DNA of 64,000 bases, taken from assembly GCA_905160935.1 (NCBI GenBank), contig CAJHZI010000824.1, positions 118,501 through 182,500 on the forward strand. The letters are read 5' to 3'. The translations under genes and the position numbers were made by a program. Position 1 is the first letter of the stretch. Every line of letters begins with the position of its first letter. The notes below the pieces were generated by a model that was given only the letters and a program-made list of their open reading frames with translations, was not told the DNA's origin and did not search any database. Shown piece after piece: positions 1-11,300 of the stretch. This DNA comes from Enchytraeus crypticus. Its lineage: Eukaryota; Annelida; Clitellata; Enchytraeida; Enchytraeidae.

Positions 1-88
1 AGTGGAAATTGAGAGTTAGGCGAACGGTCAGAATTGTTCGAGGCCCCTTGGAAAGTATTTACAGGTATCCTAAATGCTAAAGGCTAAA

Positions 89-241
89 AGCTGGTAGAGC
101 TAAGGTTAAAAAGCTGGTAAAGCTAAGGTTAACGTCAGTTTCCTCACTCGAAAGCGATGCAGTGACGGGCGAGCCCAGGATTTGAACCAGCACCTAACTG
201 ATCCGCGGTCGAGTAGCTAACCGACTTCGCCACTGGCTCCC
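89..241 (-). repeat. tRNA-derived SINE, family 1
   Basis: Family 1 is the commonest element here, with about 20 copies. Read in sense it starts with a tRNA-like head (A-box-like TGGCGATGTCGG, B-box GGTTCAAATCC, and an acceptor-like pairing of GAGCCAG with CTGGGCTC). A tail follows, containing CGTCACTGACATCGC, GAGGAAACTGACGTTAACC and TTAGCTTTACCAGCT. This copy is nearly full length and its terminal AGCTGGTA/AGCTAAGGTTA segment is duplicated. Pol III ancestry is inferred from the boxes; the family is not one I can name. Confidence 0.8.
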
Positions 242-1619
242 GCCTAGTATATAATATAGGCCCCTAGCAGGGGAACGCACCTCAGAAATAATGAGAGTCA
301 AGGGAGTTCTCCTGCGTTCTACCCCCACTTTATCCACTGCATTACTCTCCTCTGTCTGGTCGATACGTTGACTGATGTGGTAACTCTCGTGGCTGCTTTG
401 TGAGAGGACCTGAGGTCGAATCCCGGTCGAGCCGTCTCTGAAAGTTCCTTGTGATATGCAATCAGAAGCGGATTTTGAACGTTTATTTTACGAAGTTCTT
501 ATTATTAGTGCTGTGAACAAGTGAGAGTAGGCTTTTATTTCTTCAATTAATCACAGTTCGTTAATCAATCCATCGGAGTTCATTAGCAATCAATCACAGT
601 TCATCAATCAATCAATCAGTTCACTATTGCACTTGTTCGCCAGCAGTGGGTATCTATCAATGACGTCATATTTAGATATTTAGCCACTCAACTGTTTTTA
701 AATCGTGCAGCTATATCTGCAAGATTCTTGAACGTTGTATTTTTACAATATACTTTTGCATATAATATATTTTCACATTCCAATTACTTTGTTCCTTGTA
801 CATGTATTTCTATTAAATGCAGTGATGGACTTCAAATAGAATTGATTGATTAATGGTGTTCTCTGCGCATCGGGAGGACTGTAGAAGCGCTTGGAAAGAA
901 TTTAACGTCATTTTCGCAGTGGCAGATTGCATGTGACGTTATTTATAAAGCAGTCGTGTATTATAGTGAGACTTGATTCGGAAGGCTGAGAGAGATAGTA
1001 AATTACAATTAAAAATATGTGCCTTCGACCGTTAGATATTAGTTGTGAGAAATGCACTGTTTACAAAGAATGCTTGTTGTCTTTATAAAAGGTTAAAGAC
1101 TGACTTTCTAACATCTATCAGAGAACTTGTCGCTCTCTATTTAATCTTTGCACTTGAACCGCAGATAACAGTGCCCCCTACACGAGGGATAAAAAAATAG
1201 AGCCTAATTTGTTGTGATATGTTTCGAAACTTAATGTAGCAAAATACTTAACATTTATCAAACCTTTATTATTGTCTAAAATTACACTGTTCAATATTGA
1301 AATTATCTTTTTATCGTTGATATACCAGAAAGTACTGACTTTAACAAATTATTAATAGTAACCTTGAACTGCAAATGTGTGTTACAAATCTTTGTACTTG
1401 AAGAGTCTCAATTATTCGCAGCACCGTGTAGAGGTCGATAAGTCCTCTATTGAGTTAATCCGGTATCTTCATGTGTGATTTCTGAATGACCCATTAATAT
1501 GAATGACCGTTAACATTCTTTAGATCTCATGTCAACTGAGAACCCGCGAGGTATTGATTCACACAGCGCATGCGCAGTAATGTTGAGTGTGTCACGTGGT
1601 GACACACCATTGTGTATAC
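242..1619. other. Intergenic stretch without a gene
   Basis: No supported exon. It contains a decayed tRNA-like head on the plus strand near 372-445 (B-box-like GGTCGAATCCC) and a reverse-oriented cluster of ATCA repeats near 545-625. The rest is unremarkable AT-rich sequence. Confidence 0.6.
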
Positions 1620-1976
1620 GGTGACGTCATGAGGTGACGACACATCTTGCATCATGACGTCACTTTTGTGCCGCATGACGTCACCTCGTGCACCATGACG
1701 TCATATCGTGCACTGTGATGTCACCTCGTGCATCATGACGTCACCTAGTGCACCATAACGTCACTTTGTGCTGCATGACGTCACATCGTGCACCATAACG
1801 TCAACTCGTGCACCATAACGTCGCTTTGTGCTGCATGACGTCACATCGTGCACTATGACGTCACCTTGTGCAGCATAATGTCACCTCGGGCAGCATGACG
1901 TCACCTTACGCAGCATGACGTCAATTCGTGGACCATGACGTCACCTTATGCACAGTGACGTCACCTCGTCGCCATG
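1620..1976. repeat. 20-bp minisatellite carrying an array of CRE (TGACGTCA) sites
   Basis: About 16 units, each containing TGACGTCA or a one-base variant followed by a CGTGCAC-like spacer. From 1676 to 1956 the site recurs on an exact 20-bp grid. I count 12 exact TGACGTCA octamers (starting at 1622, 1655, 1676, 1696, 1736, 1776, 1836, 1856, 1896, 1916, 1936 and 1956); the other positions carry TGATGTCA, TAACGTCA, TAACGTCG or TAATGTCA. The octamer is the consensus for CREB/ATF bZIP factors. Regulatory function is inference. Confidence 0.9.
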
Positions 1977-2482
1977 ACACAAGCGGCGCTGACTGAATTC
2001 TGTTTTATTGCTGGACATCACTGAGAAGTCATTGTGTACGATTTAGCAGATCACTTAAGCCTAATATGTGGAAATCTCAATCGTCTAAGAAAGTCTCCCA
2101 TTACTTACTAATTGCAAATGATTTCGATTTGCAGATTCATAGAGGGTTGTACTAGAGTGATACTTTACTATAGGGGTACTTGAGTGAGGGTTGTTAGAGG
2201 GTGATACTTTATTAACTGATTGTGTGTCTTGGACGTTAAGATAGTGAGATATTACACTGCTGTGACAGCCGAGAACAGAGCTCTGAACAAAAATCTAATT
2301 GTATGTCTGACGTAGGGTTGAATTTATCATTTCCGCATCTGAACAATCAGGATTCATTTTATACACCCGGGGGGGGTAAGTAGCACCCCCCCGGCACACC
2401 TGCCGCCCAATCCTACCCCCACATAATTGTAGTATAATGTATCTAGAAGAGATGATTAGTTTTGGGCTGTTTAACATCCCTA

Positions 2483-2680
2483 TAGCGGTTGAGCTTAACG
2501 TTAAACACCAATGTAGCCGCTGAGCTTAACGTTAAACACCCATGCAGCCACTGAGTTTAACGTTAAGCACCCGTGTAGCCGCTGAGCTTAACGTTAAGCA
2601 CCCTTGTAGCGGCTGAGCTTAACGTTAAGCACCCTTGTAGCGGCTGAGCTAAACGTTAAGCACCCATGTAGCCGCTGAAT
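2483..2680. repeat. 31-bp tandem repeat with an internal palindrome
   Basis: Six units of a TAGCCGCTGAGCTTAACG-type sequence. Most carry the perfect 14-bp palindrome GCTTAACGTTAAGC or a one-base variant. Degenerate pieces continue to about 2780. No coding function is evident; the short reading frames across it are by-products of the repeat. Confidence 0.85.
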
Positions 2681-2837
2681 TGGGTCGTTTTGCTGACAGC
2701 TCCACTGAACGAGGCGGGTGTAAGCTGTGAGCCTAACGTTAAGCTCTCGTGACACGAGCACTTGTGCCAGATTAAGCTTAACCACTTATCTCATCTTAAG
2801 TCGGTCGAATTGATTGAGAAATGCTGACGTTAACATT

Positions 2838-3062
2838 GCATCATCATCATCGTCTTTTGTGAGTCCCAGTTTAACTAGTGTCGGGATTAGAAAAATTCTG
2901 TAGCAATGTTTGGAGCTTAGATGCTCACCAGCCGAACGCCCTTTCTGACATTGGTTTGGATGTTATTGATTTGTCTCCTTTTACGACACGTGCAGTAAAC
3001 GATCAATTCTTCCGCAACCCGGACACAAAACCGGGAAAAAACATAAAAATCAGAAATGTGCG
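2838..3062 (-). repeat. Interspersed repeat with ATG-repeat tail (family D)
   Basis: On the minus strand the element ends in GTTAAACTGGGACTCA followed by an ATGATG run. Related copies lie near 22.3, 29.4, 31.0 and 59.0 kb. The body contains a GCTCACCAGCCGAACGCCC block shared with the 22.3-kb copy. It is a SINE-like element of unknown family. Confidence 0.65.
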
Positions 3063-4413
3063 AGAGGTGCGTATTTGAGTTTGAATGAATTAGAATGAAT
3101 TTAACGACAATTTCGCCGTGTGGAAGGGTCATGATCGAGCGAAGAAGAGATTAAATTGTCCTTTGTTTGCAATTTGTGATTGCGCATTGCTAAAAGCAGA
3201 TATGGATAAGATAAGATAACAGTCTAATTAATCGTCGATAATTAGTTGCCGTAAATAGGTGATAATTTTGGCCAATCTAGAATTTCTCATTTCATTAGTA
3301 TATCTTAAAACTATCAATATACCGTATGATTAGGCCTATATCATTAAGCCTTTGCTAAAGAAGTGCTCGCTATTGAGTGCTATACTGGACTGTGTAAATC
3401 TAGAACTCCTGACTAGAAGATTCTGAGAGAGAGAGAGAGAGAATAAGAAAGATAGTGAAAGAGAAAGATAATAACAGAGAGGGAATAAGACTTTTACGTC
3501 GATATTGTAAATAAACATGTTGTAAATAAAATACATCATTCATGTGATATGATAGCACTTGACCTGAATGTTTACAGCTATTCGTGTGCGTTGTTGTTAC
3601 TGATTGATTGAGTAGTAAAGTTTATTGGTATTTTGCATGGTTCAAGCTTGCCTATTATAATGTATCTATATTCTATGCCTCCCCCTCCCCCGATACAAAA
3701 GTCTAACAGGCGTTTGTACAGAATTTTACTTTTTCTTTAGTAGGCCTATATATAGTATATGTAACTTCTTAGTTTATTCAAGATTGAACAAATCTATACA
3801 ATTTGCGTATTAAGCCATATCATTAAGTCTAGATTGCACATTTTAACGATTAATTTAGCAGTATTTCATTAATTTCAGGTCCAGGTCGGATTGATATTAT
3901 ACGTTATATATAGATATTCAAAACTGACGATAAATTTAATTTATAGTCGAAGGCCATCGAGTCTTAAATTAATATATAAATGAGACGTCCCTGACATTGT
4001 CTTATGGCAAGGAACCGGACGGTAAATTCTTATTGATTGATAGATATATGCAGTTATAAGCCACCACTTGCTTTAGTTCAAGAACGCGTTCATATCTTTT
4101 TTCGAATTTCATTCAGTTTCAATCTGCTTACGACACGACAGCAACTCTTAATGCTATGCTTTGAACTGGCTTCGAACGGTATAAGTCCTATCATAATAAT
4201 ATCAATGATAATAAATATTCGAGAGTACATTGCACTTGCAGTTGATGACGTTATCAACCCCAAATGAAATAACTCAAATCCTTTGGTTCTATGCGGATGC
4301 TATATTTAATGTGCTTTATTCTTACTATACTTTGTTGCTTGCAAGCCTTGCATAGGCCTATAATTATGTTTATTTGTCATTTACTTACTCAAACTGATAA
4401 TACTTTACATCGT
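3063..4413. other. Intergenic region and 3' flank of the 1005-residue gene
   Basis: Contains a short GA-rich run (3426-3445) and a family 3 SINE tail (3984-4047, plus: GACGTCCCTGACATTG, GGACGGTAAATTC, then TTGAT repeats). Two minus-strand AATAAA hexamers at 4369-4374 and 4315-4320 lie 40 and 94 bp beyond the stop of the upstream gene. No coding exon was recognised. Confidence 0.6.
4315..4320 (-). other. Candidate polyadenylation signal AATAAA
   Basis: TTTATT on the plus strand, about 94 bp past the TGA of the 1005-residue reading frame. A second AATAAA is at 4369-4374. Either position suits a terminal exon, which supports this frame ending where its stop is. Confidence 0.45.
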
Positions 4414-7400
4414 TCACTTGTAATAGCACTGTAGCGACCTGAAATCCAGTGATTGATTGAGTCTAATGCTTGCAGTAGATCTATTTTCGAACGTTGCTCT
4501 CCGCGCTGTCGTCTCTATATCAGACTCTGCCATCATCGATTTTGATCTCATTAAATCCTCCTGGCGGCAGATGGAAATCTTACGTCTTAAGCTTCCAGTA
4601 CGGGTCATTTCTCCAGACGAATCCAAATCGTCAAGTTTGCTATCTGATTGAAGCGGAGAGGGTGATTGAAGGTGTAGAACTGTGCTGGACGAATAAGTGA
4701 CGTCGCTTAGCGATGACAAGGATGATGATGTCGATTGACTCATCTGCTGTATATACATGTAGTTTATAGATTTTCTATCTATGCCACTCTCTGTGCTACT
4801 TATACTACTTCTTAGCACACTGCTGTTCATATTGCTGCTTCCGTTACTTGCCGTGATATCTCTACTATTCCACCATGCAGGAGAGCTTCTGGATTTCAAT
4901 TCCAAAGAATGAGGTCGTATGGAAACTGATTCACTCTTGGATGGCTGAATCATATGATCAGGCCTTTTCATCGTAACTGCAATTGCTGATGATATTTCGT
5001 CCCCATTTCTCTCTGAATTGCCATTCGAAACTGACAGTTCAGGGTGTTGCTTTTTCGCAACAGCATTGTCGTGCATTCTATCTCCAGTATCCGTCGTATT
5101 GAAGTTTTGTTTGACGACAGCATTAGTTCCTCGACGTTCAGCTCTTGTGGTGCTGCTCACTGACCTTCGAAATGCACTATTCCTATTAAGTCTCGGTGGT
5201 GGGCGCGGCCCATCAATGTTTACGTGCTCGAATACTCTGCGCCTTGCTTCCATTTTCTCTCCTGGGCTGGTCCATTCCGTTTCCTCCTGATCTACCGGTT
5301 CAACTGCGACTTTCTTTTCTTCATTTGGATTCACTTTTATATTCTCAAATGCTCTTGGATTAGTGAATGTTACCGGAGTTGATTGTAGAATGTTTTGTTC
5401 TGCTTGTGATTGATTTGGGTTATTTTGAAGCGAATTCTTGGGAGAGATCGTCGACAACCGCATTGTTGTTGACTTCATTTCCATCTGCGATGCATTTTTC
5501 ATCGTCTGCAATGATTTTCTAGGCAACGGTGTAGGACCTTCAGGGTTTTCTTGAATTTTCTGAACAGTAGACGGAACGTCTTGATTTGGTCCGCAAGTTG
5601 CTTGACTGTCGTAATTTGTTATGTCTGTAGATTTTGACTTATAGCGAGAAAATGTCGACCTCAGGGAGCTTAACGAGGTTGATGAGAGGGTTGGTGATGT
5701 CTGATCAGCTGATCCGTTCTGAAAGCTGGAAGCAATTTCCTTGACACTTGATAGTTGAAATAATGAAGAATTTGTTGAGCTGCTTTTGGACAATCCCACT
5801 TCTGGCTTTACCTTGGCGTTTTGATTGCTAATAGGATTTAATTGTTGAGAATCTACTGTGGTTGAAATAGGAACAGTGACGTTCTTATCAGCCAGCGTTT
5901 GTTTATCATCTACTTCTAAACCTTTCGGGATTTTTATAATGCATTTAGTAGACTTTTCATCTAAAGCAGAGTTACGCTTTGAAATCAACAAATTTCTGGT
6001 CTCGACAACGCCTATCTTGTCATCTACTAATACATTACCTCTTTTCGTTGTAGCTGATGATTTACTTGCTACTTCGTTGCTCACCTCACTCTTAGTTGGT
6101 TCAGATTTGTTGACTTGAGGAGAGTTTTGAGCGAATCTGGTTGGTTTTACCTGCGAAGTATTTCTGCCATTGGACCAAGTAAGAGCTCTCATTGGTCTGC
6201 CGCCTAGACCCACTTTGTTCTCTACTTCAGCCAGAGTTCTGTTCTGCAACTCTTGCCACATTTTAAAAACACCTTTAATGCCACCGGTGTTCTTGTTAGC
6301 TGCAGGCTCAGCCTTTGATGGAGCATCTTTCAAATCATTAAGATCCTTCGTTGAATTATTTTCGTCTACAACTTTCGTCGAAATGGATTCCGTCTGTGGC
6401 GGGATCTCTTGACGTGGTCTGCTGTTTGCTTTGCTGGAAGTAGAGGATGAAGGAAAAAGACTGTATCTAGCTAGTTGAGTGAATTGTTCGCAGAGTTTTC
6501 CCACTAGACTCTCCTTTCTCGCAACAACTGCCTGCTTGTCTGAAGAGGTCTGGCTTGATGTCTCAGGGTACTCAGTCGATTTACTTCTATTTGTTACTTT
6601 ACTTTTGTCGTTGACTTCATTCCTTACCAAGGGCGTTTCTACTTTCTCTGTTACAGTTTTCTTTTCTTTTGTTATCATAGTGTCATAGGGTTTCATGTCT
6701 TTTGACCTTCCTGGAAGGGCTTCAGTAGTATTTTTGTTTTCTTTGGTTTGATTATGTGAAAAGTTGTTATTTATTTCGCCTGAATCACTGGCAATTCCTT
6801 GCTTCAGCTGATTCACGGAATGACTAGTGTTATCCCTCAGCTTATTAACGTTTATTTGACCTTCATTGGCTGGTAGTGAATTATTAATATTCGTCAGCTC
6901 TTTATCAATCCCGTCAATAGTTTTCCTAGTTTCACTCTCTCCCACAACAGCGTTTCCACTACGTCGAATCGTTTTCTCCGTGCTTTCCATCCCCACAACT
7001 CTCCTATCCTGTCTCACTGTTCCAGTCGTTGTAGTTGCTGGCCATGAACTGCCTTTCTTCATCCTTGCTAATTGATCAGGTTGATACCTTTTACGTACAA
7101 ACGGTGATGCTTTCTCGACAACTGACGGCACCGTTTGGACAGGAACTCTTCTGCGAATAGCTCGGTTGGGAGAAGTACCACCCGAAGATCTTCCAGATAG
7201 TCTGAAAAGATTCTCCATAAATATCAAATCAATATCATTATCGTCGTCGACATTCCAGGTGTTAGCTCTACTAGACCGATGTACCTCGTATTCCCGCAGC
7301 TCTCTGCTGTAGATACGTAGACACTGGGTCACTTCCTCGGTCCAGATGAGATCGCAGTCGATGACCTCTTTATGGAGGACTGGAGGAGATCCGTTGTTTA

Positions 7401-7431
7401 TTATACCGCGCAGTTGACGCACTCGATCCAT
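4414..7431 (-). CDS. Large serine-rich, mostly disordered protein, 1005 residues, unrecognised
   Basis: The longest open frame in the window and the only long one not made of simple repeats. The ATG is immediately preceded by an in-frame TGA, so the start is well defined unless an upstream exon is spliced in. Residues about 1-80 look most ordered (acidic and aromatic, with IWTEEVTQCLRIYSREL near 29-46), and a second helical-looking patch lies near 390-420 (KMWQELQNRTLAEVENK). The rest is rich in Ser, Thr, Asn, Lys and Gln. It carries SH3-type proline motifs (TPLPRKS; GPRPPPRLNRNS near 740) and basic-Ser sites typical of kinase targets (FRRSVSS, RTGSLRRKIS near 945). There is no signal peptide or membrane segment. 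A cytoplasmic scaffold or cytoskeletal adaptor is possible, but I recognise no family. Two AATAAA signals follow the stop. Codon use is mixed and non-repetitive, favouring a real gene. Confidence 0.75.
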   Translation of the reverse strand: MDRVRQLRGIINNGSPPVLHKEVIDCDLIWTEEVTQCLRIYSRELREYEVHRSSRANTWNVDDDNDIDLIFMENLFRLSGRSSGGTSPNRAIRRRVPVQTVPSVVEKASPFVRKRYQPDQLARMKKGSSWPATTTTGTVRQDRRVVGMESTEKTIRRSGNAVVGESETRKTIDGIDKELTNINNSLPANEGQINVNKLRDNTSHSVNQLKQGIASDSGEINNNFSHNQTKENKNTTEALPGRSKDMKPYDTMITKEKKTVTEKVETPLVRNEVNDKSKVTNRSKSTEYPETSSQTSSDKQAVVARKESLVGKLCEQFTQLARYSLFPSSSTSSKANSRPRQEIPPQTESISTKVVDENNSTKDLNDLKDAPSKAEPAANKNTGGIKGVFKMWQELQNRTLAEVENKVGLGGRPMRALTWSNGRNTSQVKPTRFAQNSPQVNKSEPTKSEVSNEVASKSSATTKRGNVLVDDKIGVVETRNLLISKRNSALDEKSTKCIIKIPKGLEVDDKQTLADKNVTVPISTTVDSQQLNPISNQNAKVKPEVGLSKSSSTNSSLFQLSSVKEIASSFQNGSADQTSPTLSSTSLSSLRSTFSRYKSKSTDITNYDSQATCGPNQDVPSTVQKIQENPEGPTPLPRKSLQTMKNASQMEMKSTTMRLSTISPKNSLQNNPNQSQAEQNILQSTPVTFTNPRAFENIKVNPNEEKKVAVEPVDQEETEWTSPGEKMEARRRVFEHVNIDGPRPPPRLNRNSAFRRSVSSTTRAERRGTNAVVKQNFNTTDTGDRMHDNAVAKKQHPELSVSNGNSERNGDEISSAIAVTMKRPDHMIQPSKSESVSIRPHSLELKSRSSPAWWNSRDITASNGSSNMNSSVLRSSISSTESGIDRKSINYMYIQQMSQSTSSSLSSLSDVTYSSSTVLHLQSPSPLQSDSKLDDLDSSGEMTRTGSLRRKISICRQEDLMRSKSMMAESDIETTARRATFENRSTASIRLNQSLDFRSLQCYYK

Positions 7432-7798
7432 TCAGGCTTTATGGACTCTGACTGGAAGCGATGACTAAATTCTAACCCTTTTACTTCAGTCCTTCTTAAA
7501 GTCCGAGATGCTGCACCAGCTGAAGGGATGCTGTGGAATATTGGAGCGGATTGTGAATAAACGTGCTCTTTCGCTCTCTGATTTGAATGCTAAAGTTGCG
7601 AAAACTATATGTAGGCCTACATGTATACAATATGTAATCTTTTTTAATAACTGAAATTCAAGACGGCATATAGTAACTGTTAGATGAATACTTATACGAT
7701 ATATTGCATTAGACCTATGAAATATAAATCATACATTATATAGGCCTACATGTCTAAGCCTAGATATAATGATATTTATAGTGTTCTGTCCTGGTTCA

Positions 7799-8565
7799 TA
7801 TTTTATAGTTCAGTACTAGTTCACATTTATAGTTCAGTACTAGTTCACATTTATAGTTCAGTACTAGTTCACATTTATAGTTCAGTACTAGTTCACATTT
7901 ATAGTTCAGTACTAGTTCACATTTATAGTTCAGTACTAGTTCACATTTATAGTTCAGTACTAGTTCACATTTATAGTTCAGTACTAGTTCAGTACAGTTT
8001 TTATAGTTCAGTACTAGTTCACATTTATAGTTCAGTACTAGTTCACATTTATAGTTCAGTACTAGTTCACATTTATAGTTCAGTACTAGTTCACATTTAT
8101 AGTTCAGTACTAGTTCACATTTATAGTTCAGTACTAGTTCACATTTATAGTTCAGTACTAGTTCACATTTATAGTTCAGTACTAGTTCACATTTATAGTT
8201 CAGTACTAGTTCACATTTATAGTTCAGTACTAGTTCACATTTATAGTTCAGTACTAGTTCACATTTATAGTTCAGTACTAGTTCACATTTATAGTTCAGT
8301 ACTAGTTCACATTTATAGTTCAGTACTAGTTCACATTTATAGTTCAGTACTAGTTCACATTTATAGTTCAGTACTAGTTCACATTTATAGTTCAGTACTA
8401 GTTCACATTTATAGTTCAGTACTAGTTCACATTTATAGTTCAGTACGGGGTCACATTTATAGTTCAGTACGGGGTCACATTTATAGTTCAGTCCGGAGTT
8501 ACACTTATAGTTCAGTACGAGGTCACAGTTATAGTTCAGTACGGGTTTACATTTATAGTTCGGGG
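7799..8565. repeat. 24-bp minisatellite (TAGTTCAGTACTAGTTCACA type)
   Basis: About 30 units of a 24-bp sequence. The array is very homogeneous from about 7805 to 8440 and decays at the right edge (TACGGGG, TCCGGAG, TACGAGG variants). One 8-bp insertion (about 7989-8000) interrupts it. Because 24 is divisible by 3 and one frame lacks stops, it yields a 285-codon frame of YSSVLVHI octapeptides, which I treat as an artefact. It lies about 370 bp upstream of the start of the minus-strand 1005-residue gene. Confidence 0.95.
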
Positions 8566-9377
8566 TTTATATATAGTACATTTGGCTACAAAGATCAAAC
8601 CATGTAGCCTACGTAACTGCAACTGTGTGTACCTTGACGAGTACACATTAAATGCAGTTTTAGGGAATATGAAATTAGTAGATTATATACGATTTTCTAA
8701 ATATATAGCTCTGATGATACTAAAAATAAAACAAAACTTTCTACAAACACTTCTATGTGTCGCTCGTTACATGTAGGCCTACACATGTATATTGTGCAGT
8801 ATTTCAATTAGAATGACGCCAGACCAGCGCATTATCTATAGGGTATAGCCTACTAATTAGAATAAAATCTTTATAAAATCAATATGGTTAATCCATGTTA
8901 AGGTAGCTGTAGACCTGATCGATGAATCTCGAAGAGATTGAGTAATGAATCCTGACGTGCAATATTCTAATTAAATTAAAAGTGAACATCGAACTAGCAT
9001 ATACATGTACGCCCTATATTTAATAGACTGTTACTCCATATTACACACACAACTGTAGGTCCTATGTGTAATTACAACTATAGTCCGCGTACAACTATAA
9101 ACCAACGTTCTAATTCATAGATCATGAACTGTACGTTGTCATATCTCAACTAGTAAAACACTCGCTCTAAAGGCTTATCTCTCAAGTAGCTCTTCAGGAT
9201 TAACACAGACCTAACCAAAACCTATCTTACCTAACATTCCGCTCGCAGTAGGCTAAACTGTCAATTAGTTTATGCAGGGCTGTAAGACGCTTTCAGGTGG
9301 GATGTCGCCTAGATAGCCTAAATGGGCGTACTGCGTACGTGTGCTTCGATTATATTTTATCTAAAAATTAGCAAGAC
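8566..9377. other. AT-rich intergenic stretch
   Basis: No exon or recognisable element apart from scattered TAGGCCTAC words. Confidence 0.5.
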
Positions 9378-9508
9378 AGGGGTAAAGCTTGGGTTAACGT
9401 CAGTTTCCTCACTCGAAAGCGATGTCAGTGACAGGAGAGCCCAGGAGTTAAATCCCGCTTTTCGGATCTCCATTCGAATATCTTACCGACATAGACACTG
9501 GCTCCAGT
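9378..9508 (-). repeat. tRNA-derived SINE, family 1
   Basis: Tail and head both present in antisense (GTCAGTTTCCTCACTCGAAAG, then a damaged B-box). The B-box is mutated (TTAAATCCC), so it is an old copy. Confidence 0.75.
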
Positions 9509-9982
9509 CAGTGATCTATAGAGGGAACGTTAGACCTAGATCACGGAGAGTCAGATATAGACCACTGTGGTTTTAAATGCCAACGAAGATTAATGTGAAG
9601 AAAATCTTTTGTCATATGCCTATGTAGGCCTATAGACTAGCCTACGTTTTGTACATTAATTATTTATAGACTGTGTATGTTAGGCCTATAGGTCTTACAC
9701 AGTATATTCTCGACTACTGATCGGATGTAAGATGCCTACCATTAATTAAGTGGCTGCACCGCAATTAATAATTATAAATGATAACAGTAAAGAGTTTCAG
9801 ATATTTGGGACACATATTAACTGAAGATGAGAAATAAGAACTAGAATTAAAAGGTAGAATTTTTCAAGCAAAAGAGGTCTTCAGTAGGCCTAAGAGGGAA
9901 GAACTACTAACGAGCTGCGCTATTACTTAGTCTTTTTAACTTAAGAATTAAACCAAATATATAGGTCTGATTTCCCTCTTCT

Positions 9983-10128
9983 CTTCAGTGCACTGCCAAG
10001 TGGCAGGTTTAAGGTACATATTCATATTCAAAGTCTGCTTTCTCGCTCCATAAGAGCACTCCTTAGATCAACAAGTTAATCCCTTCACAAAGTCTATGCC
10101 TTATCCATACCTTATCTAGCCTATAGCT
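9983..10128. repeat. Interspersed repeat fragment (family F)
   Basis: This block (AGTGCACTGCCAAGTGGC, TCGCTCCATAAGAGCACTCC, CAAAGTCTATGCCTTA) recurs in the opposite orientation at 52.7-52.9 kb. It looks like a LINE or SINE 3' end; class unknown. Confidence 0.6.
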
Positions 10129-10194
10129 TGGGAAAAATACGGCTTCTGAGGTGGTTTCCCGTTTTCTTCCTCAGTTAGGTGGATTAATTACCAT

Positions 10195-10400
10195 TTAATC
10201 CTGGGGGAAAATATGTCATGGTGAGGTGGGTCCCCTCTTGCCATCCTCAGCTCCTGCCTTTAGTCGCCTTTTACGTACACGCGGCAGATTGTTTGCGGTT
10301 GCCCTATTCTGCAGTGGTCCAACCACACCCGAGCACAAGGCGGGGAATTCTGATTTATAAATCGCATATTCTGCCACATCTGGAACAGGCCTATATTGCT
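10195..10400. repeat. Unclassified interspersed repeat (family E)
   Basis: The block with GGTGAGGTGGGTCCCCTC has short relatives near 24480-24535 and 57795-57860, each just beyond a LINE A tail. It contains a GC-richer core (CACACCCGAGCACAAGGCG). Short open frames on both strands show no protein similarity I recognise. Confidence 0.4.
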
Positions 10401-10904
10401 CACTGGTATTTGGTCTCAAACTTAAGCTAATGGCTAAAGAATCGATACAAAAAAACACTATTTTGCTCTTAGAATTTGTGAACCATGGAACGTTTTATCT
10501 GATGATTACAGTTTTAAAATACAAAAGCTTTCAAAATGAAACTTTTAAAATAAATTTATATAGATTTTTAGTTTTGAAATTCATTGAAGATTAATTCAGT
10601 TGTCAAATTAGAAAAATTGTAAATAGGCCTACAGGACGATAGCATTAATAAATCTTCTATTACTGCCATATCTATTATATTAATTATTTATAGTTATTTT
10701 TCAAGTGAATATTTGCAATTGTATATTGATATCTTTTTAAAATTTTATTGCAGAATTTGTGGACATGCGCAAGAGCCTTTGGGCCTGTGTGCCCATTTGA
10801 TGTCGTTCTTTGCATAGTGTAGCCTACAATGTCATTGTGACTTTTGTGAAAATAAAATATCTGTAACAAAACGTTTAAAGAAAACCACGAAGGTAGAGAT
10901 CATA

Positions 10905-11300
10905 AAAACTTTAGTGTTGACCACGCTACTGTAGGTCTGCGGTTGTGAAACATGGACGTTAAGAAAGGAGGCTATCAGAAAACTGGAAGCATTTGAATGT
11001 GGCTATGTAGAAGAATGGAGGTCAAATGGACTGACCATTAAAATTATGAACTAAGAAGAGCTAAATCGGGTTTGCATTAATAGTTGATAGATAGGCATAG
11101 AGGGAAGATAAGGAATAGAGGTAAGAAATAGATGGTTCGTATACTGAGAGGGAATGGTTTACTGAAAGAGGCAATTGAGAGAAGAATTAATGGAAGGGAA
11201 AATGCTAGAGGAAGACCAAGACTTGGGATGTTACATGATTTGATAACTAAATGAGAAAAGCAGAGGATAAATAAAAGGATAAAAGCAGAGAAAAGCGGAG
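10905..11300 (+). mobile_element. Decayed LINE A fragment (reverse transcriptase C-terminus)
   Basis: The broken reading frame keeps GCGGTTGTGAAACATGGACG (CETWT) and ATACTGAGAGGGAATGG, followed by GGAAGACCAAGACTTGGGATG (RGRPRLGML). These match the better copy at 36.2 kb. Several stops and frameshifts make it inactive. Confidence 0.7.

Noticed and set aside
7750-8607. 285-codon open frame of YSSVLVHI repeats
   Set aside because: It is produced by a 24-bp DNA minisatellite with one stop-free frame, and the decayed edge units show no coding constraint.
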